From: Robiginitomaculum sp. | GTDB taxonomy: Bacteria > Pseudomonadota > Alphaproteobacteria > Caulobacterales > Maricaulaceae | Assembly: GCA_023301505.1 (NCBI GenBank) | Contig: JALZUP010000105.1 | Span: 1-45,896 of the forward strand | Reading direction: 5' to 3' | DNA: 45,896 bases | In this document: positions 29,752 to 37,872 of the stretch, one piece after another | Layout of the letters: every line of letters begins with the position of its first letter | Position numbering within the stretch: position 1 is the first letter of the stretch | Position numbers and translations under genes: made by a program | The notes under the pieces: model-generated | The model's input: only the letters and a program-made list of their open reading frames with translations | The model's database searches: none | What the model was told of the DNA's origin: nothing

Positions 29752-29779
29752 CAGTTTTGCAGCAACAGGATTGTTAGTT
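29746..29779 (+). repeat. Hairpin with conserved TTTTGCAGCAACAGGAT loop
   Basis: AGCTAACA / TGTTAGTT pair with one G-T, around a loop nearly identical to that at 17770-17803. The stem overlaps the stop codon of the gene and has no good T-run here. Confidence 0.6.
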
Positions 29780-29821
29780 AACTTTAACCAGCCGAAACGG
29801 AAGGAGTAGGCGCAAAAAAAA

Positions 29822-30022
29822 ATGAAAATGATTAAAATTTTGATTATACACAAAAATGGAGATGAAGGTACTTTGGAATGGACAGGTAGTTTAAAAGATG
29901 CCATTAATAAGGGAGAAAAGAGAGCGGCAGAAGAAAAGGAAAATGGACATATGAGTGATTCAGAATATGTTTATGTTTATGAGGATGGTGTTTGCAAAGC
30001 AAAGTTTGATTGTAAAAAATAA
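29822..30022 (+). CDS. Small hypothetical protein
   Basis: A 66-aa protein (ATG 29822 or 29828). A beta-rich N-terminus, helical middle and YVYVYEDGVC C-terminus. No known family. It is the last gene before an 800-bp repeat region. Confidence 0.6.
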   Translation: MKMIKILIIHKNGDEGTLEWTGSLKDAINKGEKRAAEEKENGHMSDSEYVYVYEDGVCKAKFDCKK

Positions 30023-30122
30023 ATGTCCGTGACAGGGCAGCAAAGCGCCAAACAGGTATTTTACTGCTCAATTTTGTACATAAGATATTCCACAAAACAC
30101 AGTAATAGTCCTTTTCTATATC

Positions 30123-30158
30123 GCCCTTTTGAGTACCCCTACTCGAAAGGGCATTTTT
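30123..30158 (+). terminator. Rho-independent terminator
   Basis: GCCCTTTTGAGT / ACTCGAAAGGGC form a 12-bp stem (one mismatch), 6-nt loop, then ATTTTTC. Confidence 0.85.
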
Positions 30159-30182
30159 CTGTTTTGAAATGATAGGAGGGAT

Positions 30183-30267
30183 CATAAAAATCATACCTCA
30201 TACTTCCAGCACGGTTTGAGTTAAACAGATATATGATTGATGATGTAGGATATATGATGTATGATTT
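30183..30267. repeat. R3 hairpin repeat
   Basis: AAATCATACCTCATA at the left pairs with TATGATGTATGATTTT at the right around ACGG...AGATATATGATTGATG. Related copies lie at 30501, 33676, 33872, 36424, 41978 and 44824. Confidence 0.75.
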
Positions 30268-30284
30268 TTTTCAGAGGATAAACG

Positions 30285-30440
30285 ACCCCCAACCCCCAAG
30301 GGGGAGATCAGTTCAAAAGCATTGTCAAGGGATAAATACCAGATCAAAAATAGCGACACAAAAAGAGCAAAGACCCAATAAAAGGAAAAGCGGCGAATTA
30401 AGAGAAAGCACTGCACGCTCCCCCTTTGGGGGTTGGGGGT
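30285..30440. mobile_element. R1 element (MITE-like, ~155 bp)
   Basis: ACCCCCAACCCCCAAGGGGG (22-bp end) at the left and its complement at the right enclose about 112 bp. Part of that interior (GATCAGTTCAAAAG..., GAGAAAGCACTGCACG) is conserved in the four other full copies. No ORF of transposase size. No target duplication could be confirmed. Confidence 0.7.
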
Positions 30441-30500
30441 AAGAAGCAAAAGAAAAAGGCACTATAGAACGATAAGCACCATCTAAAATAAAATTATAAA

Positions 30501-30563
30501 TCAGAAATCATAAATCATACCTCATACCTCCATCACAGTTTGAGTCAAACAGATATATGATTT
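30501..30563. repeat. R3 hairpin repeat (short form)
   Basis: AAATCATAAATCATACCTCA...CAGATATATGATTTC; joins directly to R4. Confidence 0.7.
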
Positions 30564-30580
30564 CACGCCCAGCACGCCCC

Positions 30581-30633
30581 ACACGAACAGTCCCAACGGG
30601 ACGACACCTTGTAGCCCATGACGCAGTCATGGG
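30581..30633. repeat. R4 block
   Basis: ACACGAACAGTCCCAACGGG then ACGACACC...CCCATGACGCAGTCATGGGA. It includes the hairpin CCCATGAC-GCA-GTCATGGG. The next gene starts 180 bp on. Confidence 0.85.
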
Positions 30634-30763
30634 AATCTTCCCCATACCCCACCAAAAAAAAACATAAAAAATAAAAAAAAAACACCTTTTCCCCTTTATA
30701 GCAACCCTGCCCCAAAGCCCTCCCAAACAAGCACAAAAACAAATAAAAATCAATAAAAAAAGA

Positions 30764-30771
30764 TAATTTTG
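30764..30771 (+). promoter_or_regulatory. -7 box of structural-module promoter
   Basis: TAATTTTG fits TAnnTTTG, 42 bp before ATG 30814. The -33 element is weak. Confidence 0.55.
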
Positions 30772-30813
30772 TATAAAAATTGATAGAAATAACGCAATTA
30801 TTATATAAAATTG

Positions 30814-31434
30814 ATGAAAAAAGAAATAAATTCAGATAATAGCGAAAACAGCCCAATCAACGGAGAACAGCTATCAAAACTAATCAGCACCGACAACTGG
30901 ACGGAAATCAAGAAGTTGATCCTATCTGAAAAAGTGCGGCTAATGCCGGCCGAAAAACTAGACCAACTAATAGGCGCCCTCAACAATGCACAAACAATCA
31001 AAAAAGAGCATAAGATAATCGTCGAATCCCTATTCCTGCTAGCAGGAGCGATACAGCACATACCAGATCATGCAGATCAAATGCTTGTGTATTACGACCC
31101 TGCTACGGAAAAGATAGACACGGGAAAAATAATGGGCGAGGCCCTTACTCAATACATGGGTGACTCACCAGTCACAAACATGGCCATATCTGCCTTAAAC
31201 AGCTTCGGCGTAAAAGTAAAAAAAGGAGATCCACACAATAATGTTTTTTCTATTTGGCAGGACATCGGTGACAATATAGATACTAGAAACCTAGATCAAA
31301 TAAAGCTAAAAGAACTAAAGGAAATTTTCGATAGAAATGGGATCAATCTAATCTCCTGGATCATCTTATTTCAAAAACTAGGAGCATTAAAGAACCAACC
31401 GAAAAAACTAAGCAATGGCAGAAATAGAGGGTAG
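30814..31434 (+). CDS. Hypothetical protein, first gene of virion-like module
   Basis: 206 aa from ATG 30814 (MKKEINSDN; the ORF track begins at the preceding TTG). Helical and soluble, no TM segment. It has a long helical middle (VRLMPAEKLDQLIGALNNAQ) and a C-terminal LKELKEIFDRNGINLISW. Its 3' end overlaps the next gene by 20 bp. It could be a scaffold or assembly factor by position; no family recognised. Confidence 0.7.
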   Translation: MKKEINSDNSENSPINGEQLSKLISTDNWTEIKKLILSEKVRLMPAEKLDQLIGALNNAQTIKKEHKIIVESLFLLAGAIQHIPDHADQMLVYYDPATEKIDTGKIMGEALTQYMGDSPVTNMAISALNSFGVKVKKGDPHNNVFSIWQDIGDNIDTRNLDQIKLKELKEIFDRNGINLISWIILFQKLGALKNQPKKLSNGRNRG

Positions 31435-32284
31435 TAAAGATCCAATGGATTTTTTGAATTTATTTGATGATCAAATGATTGCCGATATCGAAAACACGCC
31501 CGATAAAGCGATTGGGTCCAGATTGATGCAAAATCCACAGCAAACAGCAGCGGAAACGGTAGAAGTAGACGATGATTTCAAGCAGGAAGATCTCTCTTCC
31601 TATGAAATAGACGACCCTAACGTCGAAGAGGTGGTCAAGTCGGCTAAGAAAAAACGAGCAAAGCGGAAGAGTAGAGTAGAGCGGCAACAGCCAAAGATAA
31701 AGCTAGATAACATCGAGGATGCGATCATCGAGGAGGAGTATGAGTCGGAATCAATCTTTCAGAAAAAAACTGATTTCGACCAAGCAGAAAGTGAGTATGC
31801 GCAAGAAGCGGAGTTCGATGATAACGAGCATCATGGTGAATCGCCTGCCTACGATGGAGATAAAACAGCGAATCGTCGAAATTTTGGGGCAAAATGGGTG
31901 ATTAAAACCTATAATCATTTGCAAGGTCTCGGCAGTAGTTATTTATACGATCGATTCAATGTGCCAGAGCATATAATTTCTAGAAAGAACTATCTAGAAA
32001 TGAGAATGAATAACCAAGCCATGGGCGATGAGGAGCGAATGGAATACAACAATCTAGTCCAGATTGTAAATGGTTTCATGGTCAGAAGGGATGAGTTTCA
32101 TAATCAAGTTTTGATGGATGCTGCCTCCGAAAAGGAGGCAACAGAGGCGGTAAAGGATTTCATGGATACAGAGGAGATTACGCCAAAGCCATTCCACGTA
32201 ATAGGAATGGTGTTAGCAGGCAAGCCCTTTGCTAATTTGACGCAAGGCTTAATGCATTTCATGCAATACAAAACAAAATTTTAA
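31415..32284 (+). CDS. Acidic hypothetical protein upstream of the ATPase
   Basis: A 289-aa protein. The first about 150 residues are acidic and low complexity with one basic patch (KSAKKKRAKRKSRVERQQ). The C-terminal half (about 155-289) is helical and folded-looking (WVIKTYNHLQGLGSSYLYDR, FHVIGMVLAGKPFANLTQGL). The overlap upstream and 19-bp gap to the ATPase put all three in one operon. An ATPase partner or scaffold is the best guess. Confidence 0.7.
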   Translation: MAEIEGSKDPMDFLNLFDDQMIADIENTPDKAIGSRLMQNPQQTAAETVEVDDDFKQEDLSSYEIDDPNVEEVVKSAKKKRAKRKSRVERQQPKIKLDNIEDAIIEEEYESESIFQKKTDFDQAESEYAQEAEFDDNEHHGESPAYDGDKTANRRNFGAKWVIKTYNHLQGLGSSYLYDRFNVPEHIISRKNYLEMRMNNQAMGDEERMEYNNLVQIVNGFMVRRDEFHNQVLMDAASEKEATEAVKDFMDTEEITPKPFHVIGMVLAGKPFANLTQGLMHFMQYKTKF

Positions 32285-32303
32285 GCGCCTTTTTTATCTA
32301 TCT

Positions 32304-33071
32304 ATGAGCAAAATAATAAAAAGATCAGATTTTGAAGCCTACGCATTCGTAGGAGATAAGCGGCAAGGCAAAACCTCCTTGGCGGCGCAGTTCGCCAGAG
32401 CCTATGATTATAAAAATAATGCAGGTGGAAATAGAAAGCATCCAAGGCGAGTATTGATCCATGATCCGACTAATGCAAAATCTTTTGAAGGCTTTCAAGG
32501 GATCACCTTACAGGAGTTGAAGCATGGAATATATGATGAGCAAACGGGAAGGGTGAGAGAATGGACAAGGGGTATTAGAAGATTAGTGAACGATGAAGAT
32601 GCGCAGAACGAAAATAAGGACTATCAAAGAGAAGTGGTTAAAACGATATCGGCAGTCTATTGCAACGGACTATTGCTTTTTGATGAAGCAACGACTTGGA
32701 TTGATGAAAGCAAACCACCGCCTTGGCAAAAGAAGTTATTATTTGAACACGCGAATTTTTGCATAGATGTGGGCTACATCTTCTTAAGCCTAATGGCGAT
32801 TCCCAGAACGCTTCGTAAGCACATCTGGAATTATTATCTGTTTAAAATTCCAGATGAAATTCCAGATGAAAAATGGTTCGTTAATCGACAATTCCCAAAT
32901 TCTAAAGGAATGTTCAAAGCTTATTGTGATGCTTGGAATTCTGAAATCATACCACAGCGAGCAAATGGCCCGACTATACAAAAGTTTTTCTTGGCGAAGC
33001 GTAGTTTCGGTTCGAGAGATATTAAAAAAGAAATTGCAGACCGTGCTTCTAAGAAAAAAGCGAAGAAGTAG
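32304..33071 (+). CDS. Zot/HerA-FtsK-class P-loop ATPase
   Basis: A 255-aa protein. Walker A is GDKRQGKTS (17-25) and Walker B NGLLLFDEA (121-129, D127 E128). The following FEHANFCIDVGYIFLSLMAIPRTLRKHIW stretch matches the 'RH.g.dv....q.p..i...ir' region after Walker B in filamentous-phage Zot/pI proteins and in the packaging ATPases of membrane-containing tailless viruses. It has no TM segment of its own, unlike classical Zot; the next gene supplies one. Likely it powers DNA packaging or virion export. It is the best hallmark that the module is particle-forming. Confidence 0.8.
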   Translation: MSKIIKRSDFEAYAFVGDKRQGKTSLAAQFARAYDYKNNAGGNRKHPRRVLIHDPTNAKSFEGFQGITLQELKHGIYDEQTGRVREWTRGIRRLVNDEDAQNENKDYQREVVKTISAVYCNGLLLFDEATTWIDESKPPPWQKKLLFEHANFCIDVGYIFLSLMAIPRTLRKHIWNYYLFKIPDEIPDEKWFVNRQFPNSKGMFKAYCDAWNSEIIPQRANGPTIQKFFLAKRSFGSRDIKKEIADRASKKKAKK

Positions 33072-33096
33072 TACATAACAAATCACAAAAAGCAAA

Positions 33097-33642
33097 GTGA
33101 GAAAAATACACAAACATTGGTACTATCTAATAGCGGGCATCATCGGTAGCGTCTTATTGTATGTCCTTCTACGGAAAAAGAAAAAGAAAGCCGCCTATCT
33201 CACAGAAGAAGCCTACTTAAACGATGTAGCACAAGGTAACTTGATGATACTAGATATTGACCAGATAAGCACCATCGACGAACTAGACCCAAAAATACGA
33301 AGCCTATACGGAGAGGTGCACGATAGGCTATTCCAAACTGAAGAATGGGAACTAAAGATACCTGCATTGAAATTCCCGCAAGAATGGGAGGTGCAAATAC
33401 TACCAGCAACAAAAAACACGATCAGTCAATTCAATATAAAGAACCAAGATAAAACAGCCGAAATATTAATCGACGCCTATGCTATCCACTCTGATGTAAA
33501 AGGTGCTAATTGGATTATCAAGCAAGCAGGCAATCGAAGAGTAGTGCCCTTACAAGATACAAAGCAACTATTAAAAGAATTAAAGCAATTACTAGAAACT
33601 AAGAAAAAAGAGACTACAGAACAAGTGCCAGAGCACGAATAG
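33097..33642 (+). CDS. Single-TM protein next to the ATPase
   Basis: 181 aa from GTG 33097. TM helix about 8-25 (YYLIAGIIGSVLLYVLL) is followed by RKKKKK, giving an N-out/C-in anchor. A soluble domain of about 150 residues and a charged C-terminal coil follow. It could anchor the ATPase at the membrane, replacing the C-terminal TM of Zot. No family recognised. Confidence 0.72.
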   Translation: MRKIHKHWYYLIAGIIGSVLLYVLLRKKKKKAAYLTEEAYLNDVAQGNLMILDIDQISTIDELDPKIRSLYGEVHDRLFQTEEWELKIPALKFPQEWEVQILPATKNTISQFNIKNQDKTAEILIDAYAIHSDVKGANWIIKQAGNRRVVPLQDTKQLLKELKQLLETKKKETTEQVPEHE

Positions 33643-33675
33643 TCCCTACGTTCATCGGGTGAATCCTGTTAGCGA

Positions 33676-33840
33676 AATCATAAATCATAAATCATACATC
33701 ATACCTCATATATCCATCTAGTCAGATAGATATATGATTGATGATGTATGATATATGATGTATGATTTCACGACCAGTACGCCCCACACGAACAGTCCCA
33801 ACGGGACGACACCCTGTAGCCCATGACGCAGTCGTGGGAT
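33676..33840. repeat. R3-R4 composite
   Basis: R3 (AAATCATAAATCATACATCA...GATGTATGATTTCA) runs into R4 (ACACGAACAGTCCCAACGGG...CCCATGACGCAGTCGTGGGA). Confidence 0.85.
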
Positions 33841-33871
33841 CTGCGACACATCACAATCCATCTAACCAGAT

Positions 33872-33983
33872 AGATATATGATTGATGATGTAAGATACAT
33901 GATGTATGATTTCAAGCTCATCACGTCCCACACGAACAGTCCCAACGGGACGACACCCTGTAGCCCATGACGCAGTCGTGGGA
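33872..33983. repeat. R3-R4 composite (left arm shortened)
   Basis: R3 right arm (GATATATGATTGATGATG...ATGTATGATTTCA) then a complete R4 ending CAGTCGTGGGA. Confidence 0.85.
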
Positions 33984-33997
33984 GAAAATAAAACAAA

Positions 33998-34360
33998 ATG
34001 GATCAAAAAAGCATCATCCCAACCAATACTAGCCCTGGCAATATAGTAGAATACCCCGTAGTAAAAATAACATTACAAAGAATAGGAAAAGTATCCAAGG
34101 CGCATATAAGAGATCTACTCGGAATAAATTACGACGAGTTAGCCGTTACCCTAAAAGAGCTAAAGGAGCAAAACGAAGAGTTCAAGGCGATATATACAGA
34201 TGTTGCAGCCAGAAGACATTATCTAACAGCGAACATGGTCGTTATGATTATGCAAAGTGTCTATGCCAACTCAAAAATAATTTTCCTGCTGCCTGAAAAA
34301 AGACCAAAACGCCAACAGGTACTAGGTAAATCAAAGGTAGGCGAAACTAAAGAAAAGTAA
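33998..34360 (+). CDS. Hypothetical protein
   Basis: A 120-aa soluble helical protein (VSKAHIRDLLGINYDELAVT, then RRHYLTANMVVMIMQSV). The first 80 residues have a winged-helix-like rhythm ('kvsk..ir..Lgi....l...l..l'). No family is recognised. The basic C-terminus suggests nucleic-acid contact. An R4 block stands just before its start. Confidence 0.66.
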   Translation: MDQKSIIPTNTSPGNIVEYPVVKITLQRIGKVSKAHIRDLLGINYDELAVTLKELKEQNEEFKAIYTDVAARRHYLTANMVVMIMQSVYANSKIIFLLPEKRPKRQQVLGKSKVGETKEK

Positions 34361-34395
34361 GTCGTCATCAAATCAAAGTAAGTCGTCACCAAATC
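34355..34395. repeat. Two 21-bp direct repeats
   Basis: AAAGTAAGTCGTCAYCAAATC occurs twice head to tail across the end of the 33998 gene, just before the next promoter region. Confidence 0.6.
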
Positions 34396-34404
34396 TCTGA
34401 CACG

Positions 34405-34440
34405 TTGCATAATTCGTGTTTTTCATCTAAAAAATCAACA
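34405..34440 (+). promoter_or_regulatory. Putative strong promoter of the candidate capsid gene
   Basis: TTGCATAATTCGTG then an AT-rich spacer and CAACATTTTGCAT. A very similar layout (TTGCATAAATCATA + AT-rich) stands before the 37873 gene. Dedicated promoters inside the module suggest highly expressed products. Confidence 0.5.
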
Positions 34441-34491
34441 TTTTGCATACTTTCTAAAAACTTTTTATTTCAATAAAAAACATAAAAGAAT

Positions 34492-35235
34492 ATGTACGGA
34501 TCAAACATATTTTCTCCATTTTTCGGAGGAGGCGGTGGATATGGATATGGTGGCGGAAGAGGCAATGTAGCCTTCCTAACTGGCAATCCTGGTGGAGAAG
34601 CAAACCAAGCTGGTATTGCCGAAGCCATTGATGGCTTCAAAGTACTTCAACCAGATGATGGATTAGGCGTCATCAACGGTGGAGTAGAAGTATTTGAGAG
34701 TAGAATACCAGGTTTGCAGGGCGAGATCGCTGTGCCACAATCGGTGGATGTTGAGGATGTGATTAGCATTGTAATTGACACCTCGGAGGAAACAGGATAT
34801 ACTTATCACGATTTATTTGGTCGAGGTAATGGAGCTGGCGGATCTTGTGGATGTGGAGAAGAAGGCGGTTTGGCTTATATGGGCACCTGCGAGGATGATA
34901 ACGAAATGGATTTCTTGATGGAGGTCTTAATGAGTACGGATTATCTGGTATCTATGGTTCATTTGTATGATCAGCCATTAACTATCGGTGCCTTGCCTGA
35001 TATGAATCTAGAATTTGAGGTAATGAGTCGGAATTTAGGTGGAAGAAGCTCAGGCCAAAAATCTTTCTCAGCAATGGATAGTGTTAATCCTTTTCATCAA
35101 GTGAATAACCAGATGTGGATCCCTATTCAAAAGAAAAATGCTCGATTGAATAAATGGAACATGTGGAGAGTTAAGAATTTGGCGCCAAATCACAGATACA
35201 CGTTCCGATTCCACGTCGCAGCAAGAAGATCGTAG
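34492..35235 (+). CDS. Candidate major structural (capsid-like) protein
   Basis: A 247-aa protein with no signal peptide. A Gly-rich N-terminal arm (FFGGGGGYGYGGGRG) is followed by beta-rich sequence with a CGCGEE Cys pair and final strands (YLVSMVHLYDQPLTIGALPD, HRYTFRFHVAARRS). Size and beta content would suit a jelly-roll capsid protein, and it has its own promoter just after the ATPase block. No homology is recognisable by eye, so this is inference from context. Alternative: a minor spike or surface protein. Confidence 0.6.
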   Translation: MYGSNIFSPFFGGGGGYGYGGGRGNVAFLTGNPGGEANQAGIAEAIDGFKVLQPDDGLGVINGGVEVFESRIPGLQGEIAVPQSVDVEDVISIVIDTSEETGYTYHDLFGRGNGAGGSCGCGEEGGLAYMGTCEDDNEMDFLMEVLMSTDYLVSMVHLYDQPLTIGALPDMNLEFEVMSRNLGGRSSGQKSFSAMDSVNPFHQVNNQMWIPIQKKNARLNKWNMWRVKNLAPNHRYTFRFHVAARRS

Positions 35236-35280
35236 GCAGAAAATTGATTAAATCAATTTTTTTAAAGACTTAATATAGAA

Positions 35281-35751
35281 ATGAAGAACGCTACCGCACT
35301 CATCAACCTCATTGTCAGCAACAACCCATACGGGGTCTATCGCAAGCTTCAAGAAGTTGGAGCTATAGCACAAAATAGAGGGGTGAATGCAGCGGAATAC
35401 ATACGCTTATTTTCGAATACAAAATTTTCGAATAAGCAAGAAGCAATAAGGTTCCTTCGACAAACATTAGACGTACCTGTTAATAATTCAGGCGTTGGTG
35501 CAAAGCAGATTTGGCAAATAGCTAGAGGATATAATCAGAAAATAGTAAATGTCTTACTAGACCAATTAGCTAGCAATCCAGTAGTAAGTGAAAATTTGGA
35601 ATATTCGGCAACAGGTAATACTGGAGCGGAGTTGTTTCAGCAATTAGAGCAAAAGCCAATTTTTAAATCAGCAATGCGTCTCTTAGCTATTTTTGGATTA
35701 GTAGTGACGCTACGGCTACTGTGGAGGGGCTTAGAAAAAATCGGTATTTAA
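35281..35751 (+). CDS. Membrane protein with C-terminal TM
   Basis: A 156-aa protein. The helical N-terminal 125 residues (VYRKLQEVGAIAQNRGVNAA) are followed by one TM segment (MRLLAIFGLVVTLRLLW, about 131-147). First of five small tail-anchored or single-TM proteins in a row, as in membrane-containing or filamentous virions. Confidence 0.68.
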   Translation: MKNATALINLIVSNNPYGVYRKLQEVGAIAQNRGVNAAEYIRLFSNTKFSNKQEAIRFLRQTLDVPVNNSGVGAKQIWQIARGYNQKIVNVLLDQLASNPVVSENLEYSATGNTGAELFQQLEQKPIFKSAMRLLAIFGLVVTLRLLWRGLEKIGI

Positions 35752-35775
35752 AATATTTCTCAAAAGAATAAAAGC

Positions 35776-35964
35776 ATGACGCTTAAAAAAGGAGGATTGA
35801 GAGTTTGGATGTTATTAGGGCTAGCTGCATTAGCAGGTGGCTACTTCTGGTGGAAGAATCGGACAGCCAATGGGGCTATCGTTTCCGTGCCACCAGGAGA
35901 TACATCTGGTGAATTACTCTATGCTGATCCCCGTATCACGGGTCGAGCAGTAAGACTTAGATAG
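35776..35964 (+). CDS. Small single-TM protein
   Basis: 62 aa with a basic N-terminus, TM about 10-25 (VWMLLGLAALAGGYFWW) then a polar 35-residue tail ending ITGRAVRLR. It resembles a minor virion membrane protein or small coat protein in size. No cleavable signal is obvious. Confidence 0.65.
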   Translation: MTLKKGGLRVWMLLGLAALAGGYFWWKNRTANGAIVSVPPGDTSGELLYADPRITGRAVRLR

Positions 35965-35993
35965 TCTTTTTCATAAACACATATAGTAATCGA

Positions 35994-36116
35994 ATGCTAA
36001 ACTTAAATAAGGATAACAAAAAATTTTGGGTACAAATATTTTTAGCGATTTCGCTAGGTTTTGCAAGTGCCTATGGTCGACAGTTGTTCGATAAGTGGAG
36101 CAATCGAAAGAAATAA
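35994..36116 (+). CDS. 40-aa single-TM protein (below ORF-track cutoff)
   Basis: ATG at 35994, 40 codons: a basic lead, TM about 11-27 (FWVQIFLAISLGFASAYG), basic tail DKWSNRKK. Its place in the row of small TM genes and the membrane-protein-like charge pattern support it. It has the size of a filamentous-phage coat protein, but without a recognisable signal peptide. Confidence 0.6.
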   Translation: MLNLNKDNKKFWVQIFLAISLGFASAYGRQLFDKWSNRKK

Positions 36117-36181
36117 TTTAAAAAAAAATGAATTTATTGCACTTTCATTAAAGCGTAATAAATTCTTAAATACATCTAACG

Positions 36182-36403
36182 ATGAATAACAATCCATTAA
36201 AGGGGAAAGTAGGAAATCTTTCTACGCTCGGTTTCTTGTTTTTATTAATACTTGCGCCATTCGCAGCTAATTTAATTTTCACATGGGTCAATAAGGTCCA
36301 GTCCGCAGGCGGTTATGGTCCGCCACAAGCACCACCACAGCAGCAGGCACAATCAAGCAATCTACGTCAGCGTAGAGGAACGCCTGTCCGTAGAGGATAC
36401 TAA
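36182..36403 (+). CDS. Small single-TM protein with Pro/Gln-rich tail
   Basis: 73 aa; TM about 14-36 (LGFLFLLILAPFAANLIFTW). The tail GYGPPQAPPQQQAQSS then a basic RQRRGTPVRRGY could bind DNA or a capsid shell. No family recognised. Confidence 0.65.
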   Translation: MNNNPLKGKVGNLSTLGFLFLLILAPFAANLIFTWVNKVQSAGGYGPPQAPPQQQAQSSNLRQRRGTPVRRGY

Positions 36404-36423
36404 AGGAAATGTGTGGCAAAAAA

Positions 36424-36582
36424 AATCATAAATCAGAATTCATACATTATACATCATAAATCCAACACGGATTGAATCAAGTAGATATATGATTTATGAA
36501 GTATGATTTATGATGTATGATTTCACCAAGCAAGAACAGGGGCAACGCCCCGACACCTTGCAGCCCATGACGAAGTCGTGGG
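36424..36582. repeat. R3-R4 composite
   Basis: R3 36424-36524 (AAATCATAAATCAGAATTCA...GATGTATGATTTCA) followed by R4 36531-36582 (AACAGGGGCAACGCCCCGAC...CATGACGAAGTCGTGGGA). It ends 19 bp before ATG 36602. Confidence 0.85.
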
Positions 36583-36601
36583 ATTTTTACGAAGTAAAAA
36601 G

Positions 36602-36805
36602 ATGAAATACATCCAACCATCCGCCAACAACACCTTCGGGGACATACTAGGCGCAGCAGGGGCCGCAGCATTCAACGGAGAAGGAAAAGGCTTAGGCGTT
36701 AATTTTCGCCACGAAGTACCTTTTGAAAGTGCCGCAAGTTTGGCAGGTGCTTTATTAGCTGCATTAATATTATGGAGCTTATTTAAAAAATTTGCCTTAG
36801 AATAA
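36602..36805 (+). CDS. Small protein with C-terminal TM
   Basis: 67 aa from ATG 36602 (MKYIQPSANN); the ORF-track GTG lies in the R4 repeat. Ala/Gly-rich N-terminal half (DILGAAGAAAFNGEGKGLG), TM about 47-62 (AGALLAALILWSLF), basic end. It has one base between its stop and the next ATG, so it is coupled to the Cys-rich protein. Confidence 0.65.
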   Translation: MKYIQPSANNTFGDILGAAGAAAFNGEGKGLGVNFRHEVPFESAASLAGALLAALILWSLFKKFALE

Positions 36806-36806
36806 T

Positions 36807-37805
36807 ATGAGTAGAGCAAGAGCAGTATCAACCAAAAAAAAAAAACCATGGTTCGTTAGCCCCTCTGTGAAAGTACAGAAGGAATACAATGTAGCCTTGG
36901 AACTCCGAAAAATATTTTTGGAGATCAAATGGAGGGATGGTGCGACTTGCTGTAGCAATAAAGATTGTAGGCAAGTAAAGTGGTGTTTTTGGCACAAAGA
37001 AGCACTAGTGTTAGAGACGGATTGGGAAACCCCCTCTACTACTTTTCTGATAGGCGACACTAGATCTACTTATAGTTGCTTACTCTTCCAAGAATCGACT
37101 AAGGATTTACGGGATTTTTTGATTGCAGAAGGCGTAGCAGTCCAATTAGGGGATATCGTAACGCTGCAAGCAAAGGTTTGTAACTGCAAAAACTGCGAAG
37201 CGCAATCTGAGGATATGGAGATGCAATTAGAATTATCTCCGGCGGAGCAAACAGGAGGCGAGTTGTACGGCAAAGACCGATTAACGGACTATGATGCCTG
37301 TTTGGCAGCAGACCCATCCGTTCCAGTTTCGGTAGTGGCGTATTGCGACCAAATAACGAATGAGCCTTGCTATGTGATGGTCAATCAATTGACAGGTCAA
37401 ATCAATAAAAACGCAAATCCTACTAACTGGATACTTCCTTATAAAGAAACTTCTTTGGTTTGCAAAGAGTGGAAACAAAACTTTGCAGCAATTGGACAAG
37501 ATTTAAAACTAACGAAAGATATTATTATCCAGTTAGCAAAAGACGCAGGGGTTAAGTTGAAATCAGGTGATGAAATATCGGACATCAAACAAGCAGTTAT
37601 TCATTTGAAAAACAAAAGAGGACAAGCTAGTTTTTCGGATGGATCTGTAGTTGAAGCAACTACAAGCGACATGTTGGTCGTTAATTGTAACGGCTATAAT
37701 AATGTAGACGATGGCGGTATGTTCGATTATCAAGATGTGGACGATGACTTCTGTGTTATAGTTAAAAAAGGGTCTGTCATTACTTTAGAATTATTTTTTG
37801 CATAG
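36807..37805 (+). CDS. Cys-rich structural-type protein
   Basis: A 332-aa protein with no signal peptide: basic N-terminus (KKKKPWF), a Cys-rich region (CCSNKDCRQVKWC at about 49-61; VCNCKNCEAQ), a helical middle, and a beta-rich C-terminal module ending DDDFCVIVKKGSVITLELFF. That final module resembles the end of the 164-aa protein at 37873 (ADFQIVIQEGGAVTVELCV). Particle or surface component by context; not recognised. Confidence 0.65.
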   Translation: MSRARAVSTKKKKPWFVSPSVKVQKEYNVALELRKIFLEIKWRDGATCCSNKDCRQVKWCFWHKEALVLETDWETPSTTFLIGDTRSTYSCLLFQESTKDLRDFLIAEGVAVQLGDIVTLQAKVCNCKNCEAQSEDMEMQLELSPAEQTGGELYGKDRLTDYDACLAADPSVPVSVVAYCDQITNEPCYVMVNQLTGQINKNANPTNWILPYKETSLVCKEWKQNFAAIGQDLKLTKDIIIQLAKDAGVKLKSGDEISDIKQAVIHLKNKRGQASFSDGSVVEATTSDMLVVNCNGYNNVDDGGMFDYQDVDDDFCVIVKKGSVITLELFFA

Positions 37806-37825
37806 TTGTTTTTTTTAAATAACTA

Positions 37826-37872
37826 TTGCATAAATCATATTTTTTATTTAAAAAATTAAAAAGCATTTTATA
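37826..37872 (+). promoter_or_regulatory. Putative promoter before 164-aa structural gene
   Basis: TTGCATAAATCATA plus an AT-rich spacer up to the ATG at 37873, similar to 34405. Confidence 0.5.

Larger units (their letters stand above)
30023..30813. other. Repeat-rich intergenic region before the structural module
   Basis: No gene is supported here. In order it holds a terminator (30123), an R3 hairpin, a full R1 element, a second R3, an R4 block, and a plus-strand promoter (30764). It separates the accessory genes from the module at 30.8-45.7 kb. Confidence 0.75.
33643..33997. other. Tandem R3-R4 / R3-R4 repeat region
   Basis: No gene. Two R3-R4 composites follow each other (33676-33840 and 33872-33983), the second ending 14 bp before ATG 33998. 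Confidence 0.8.

Noticed and set aside
30198-30449. ORFs on both strands (69 and 83 aa) in the repeat region
   Set aside because: They consist of R1/R3 sequence; similar pseudo-ORFs recur in other R1 copies.
30508-30856. Minus-strand ORFs 81 and 97 aa
   Set aside because: Antisense to poly-A and R4 sequence; aromatic/hydrophobic bias comes from base composition.
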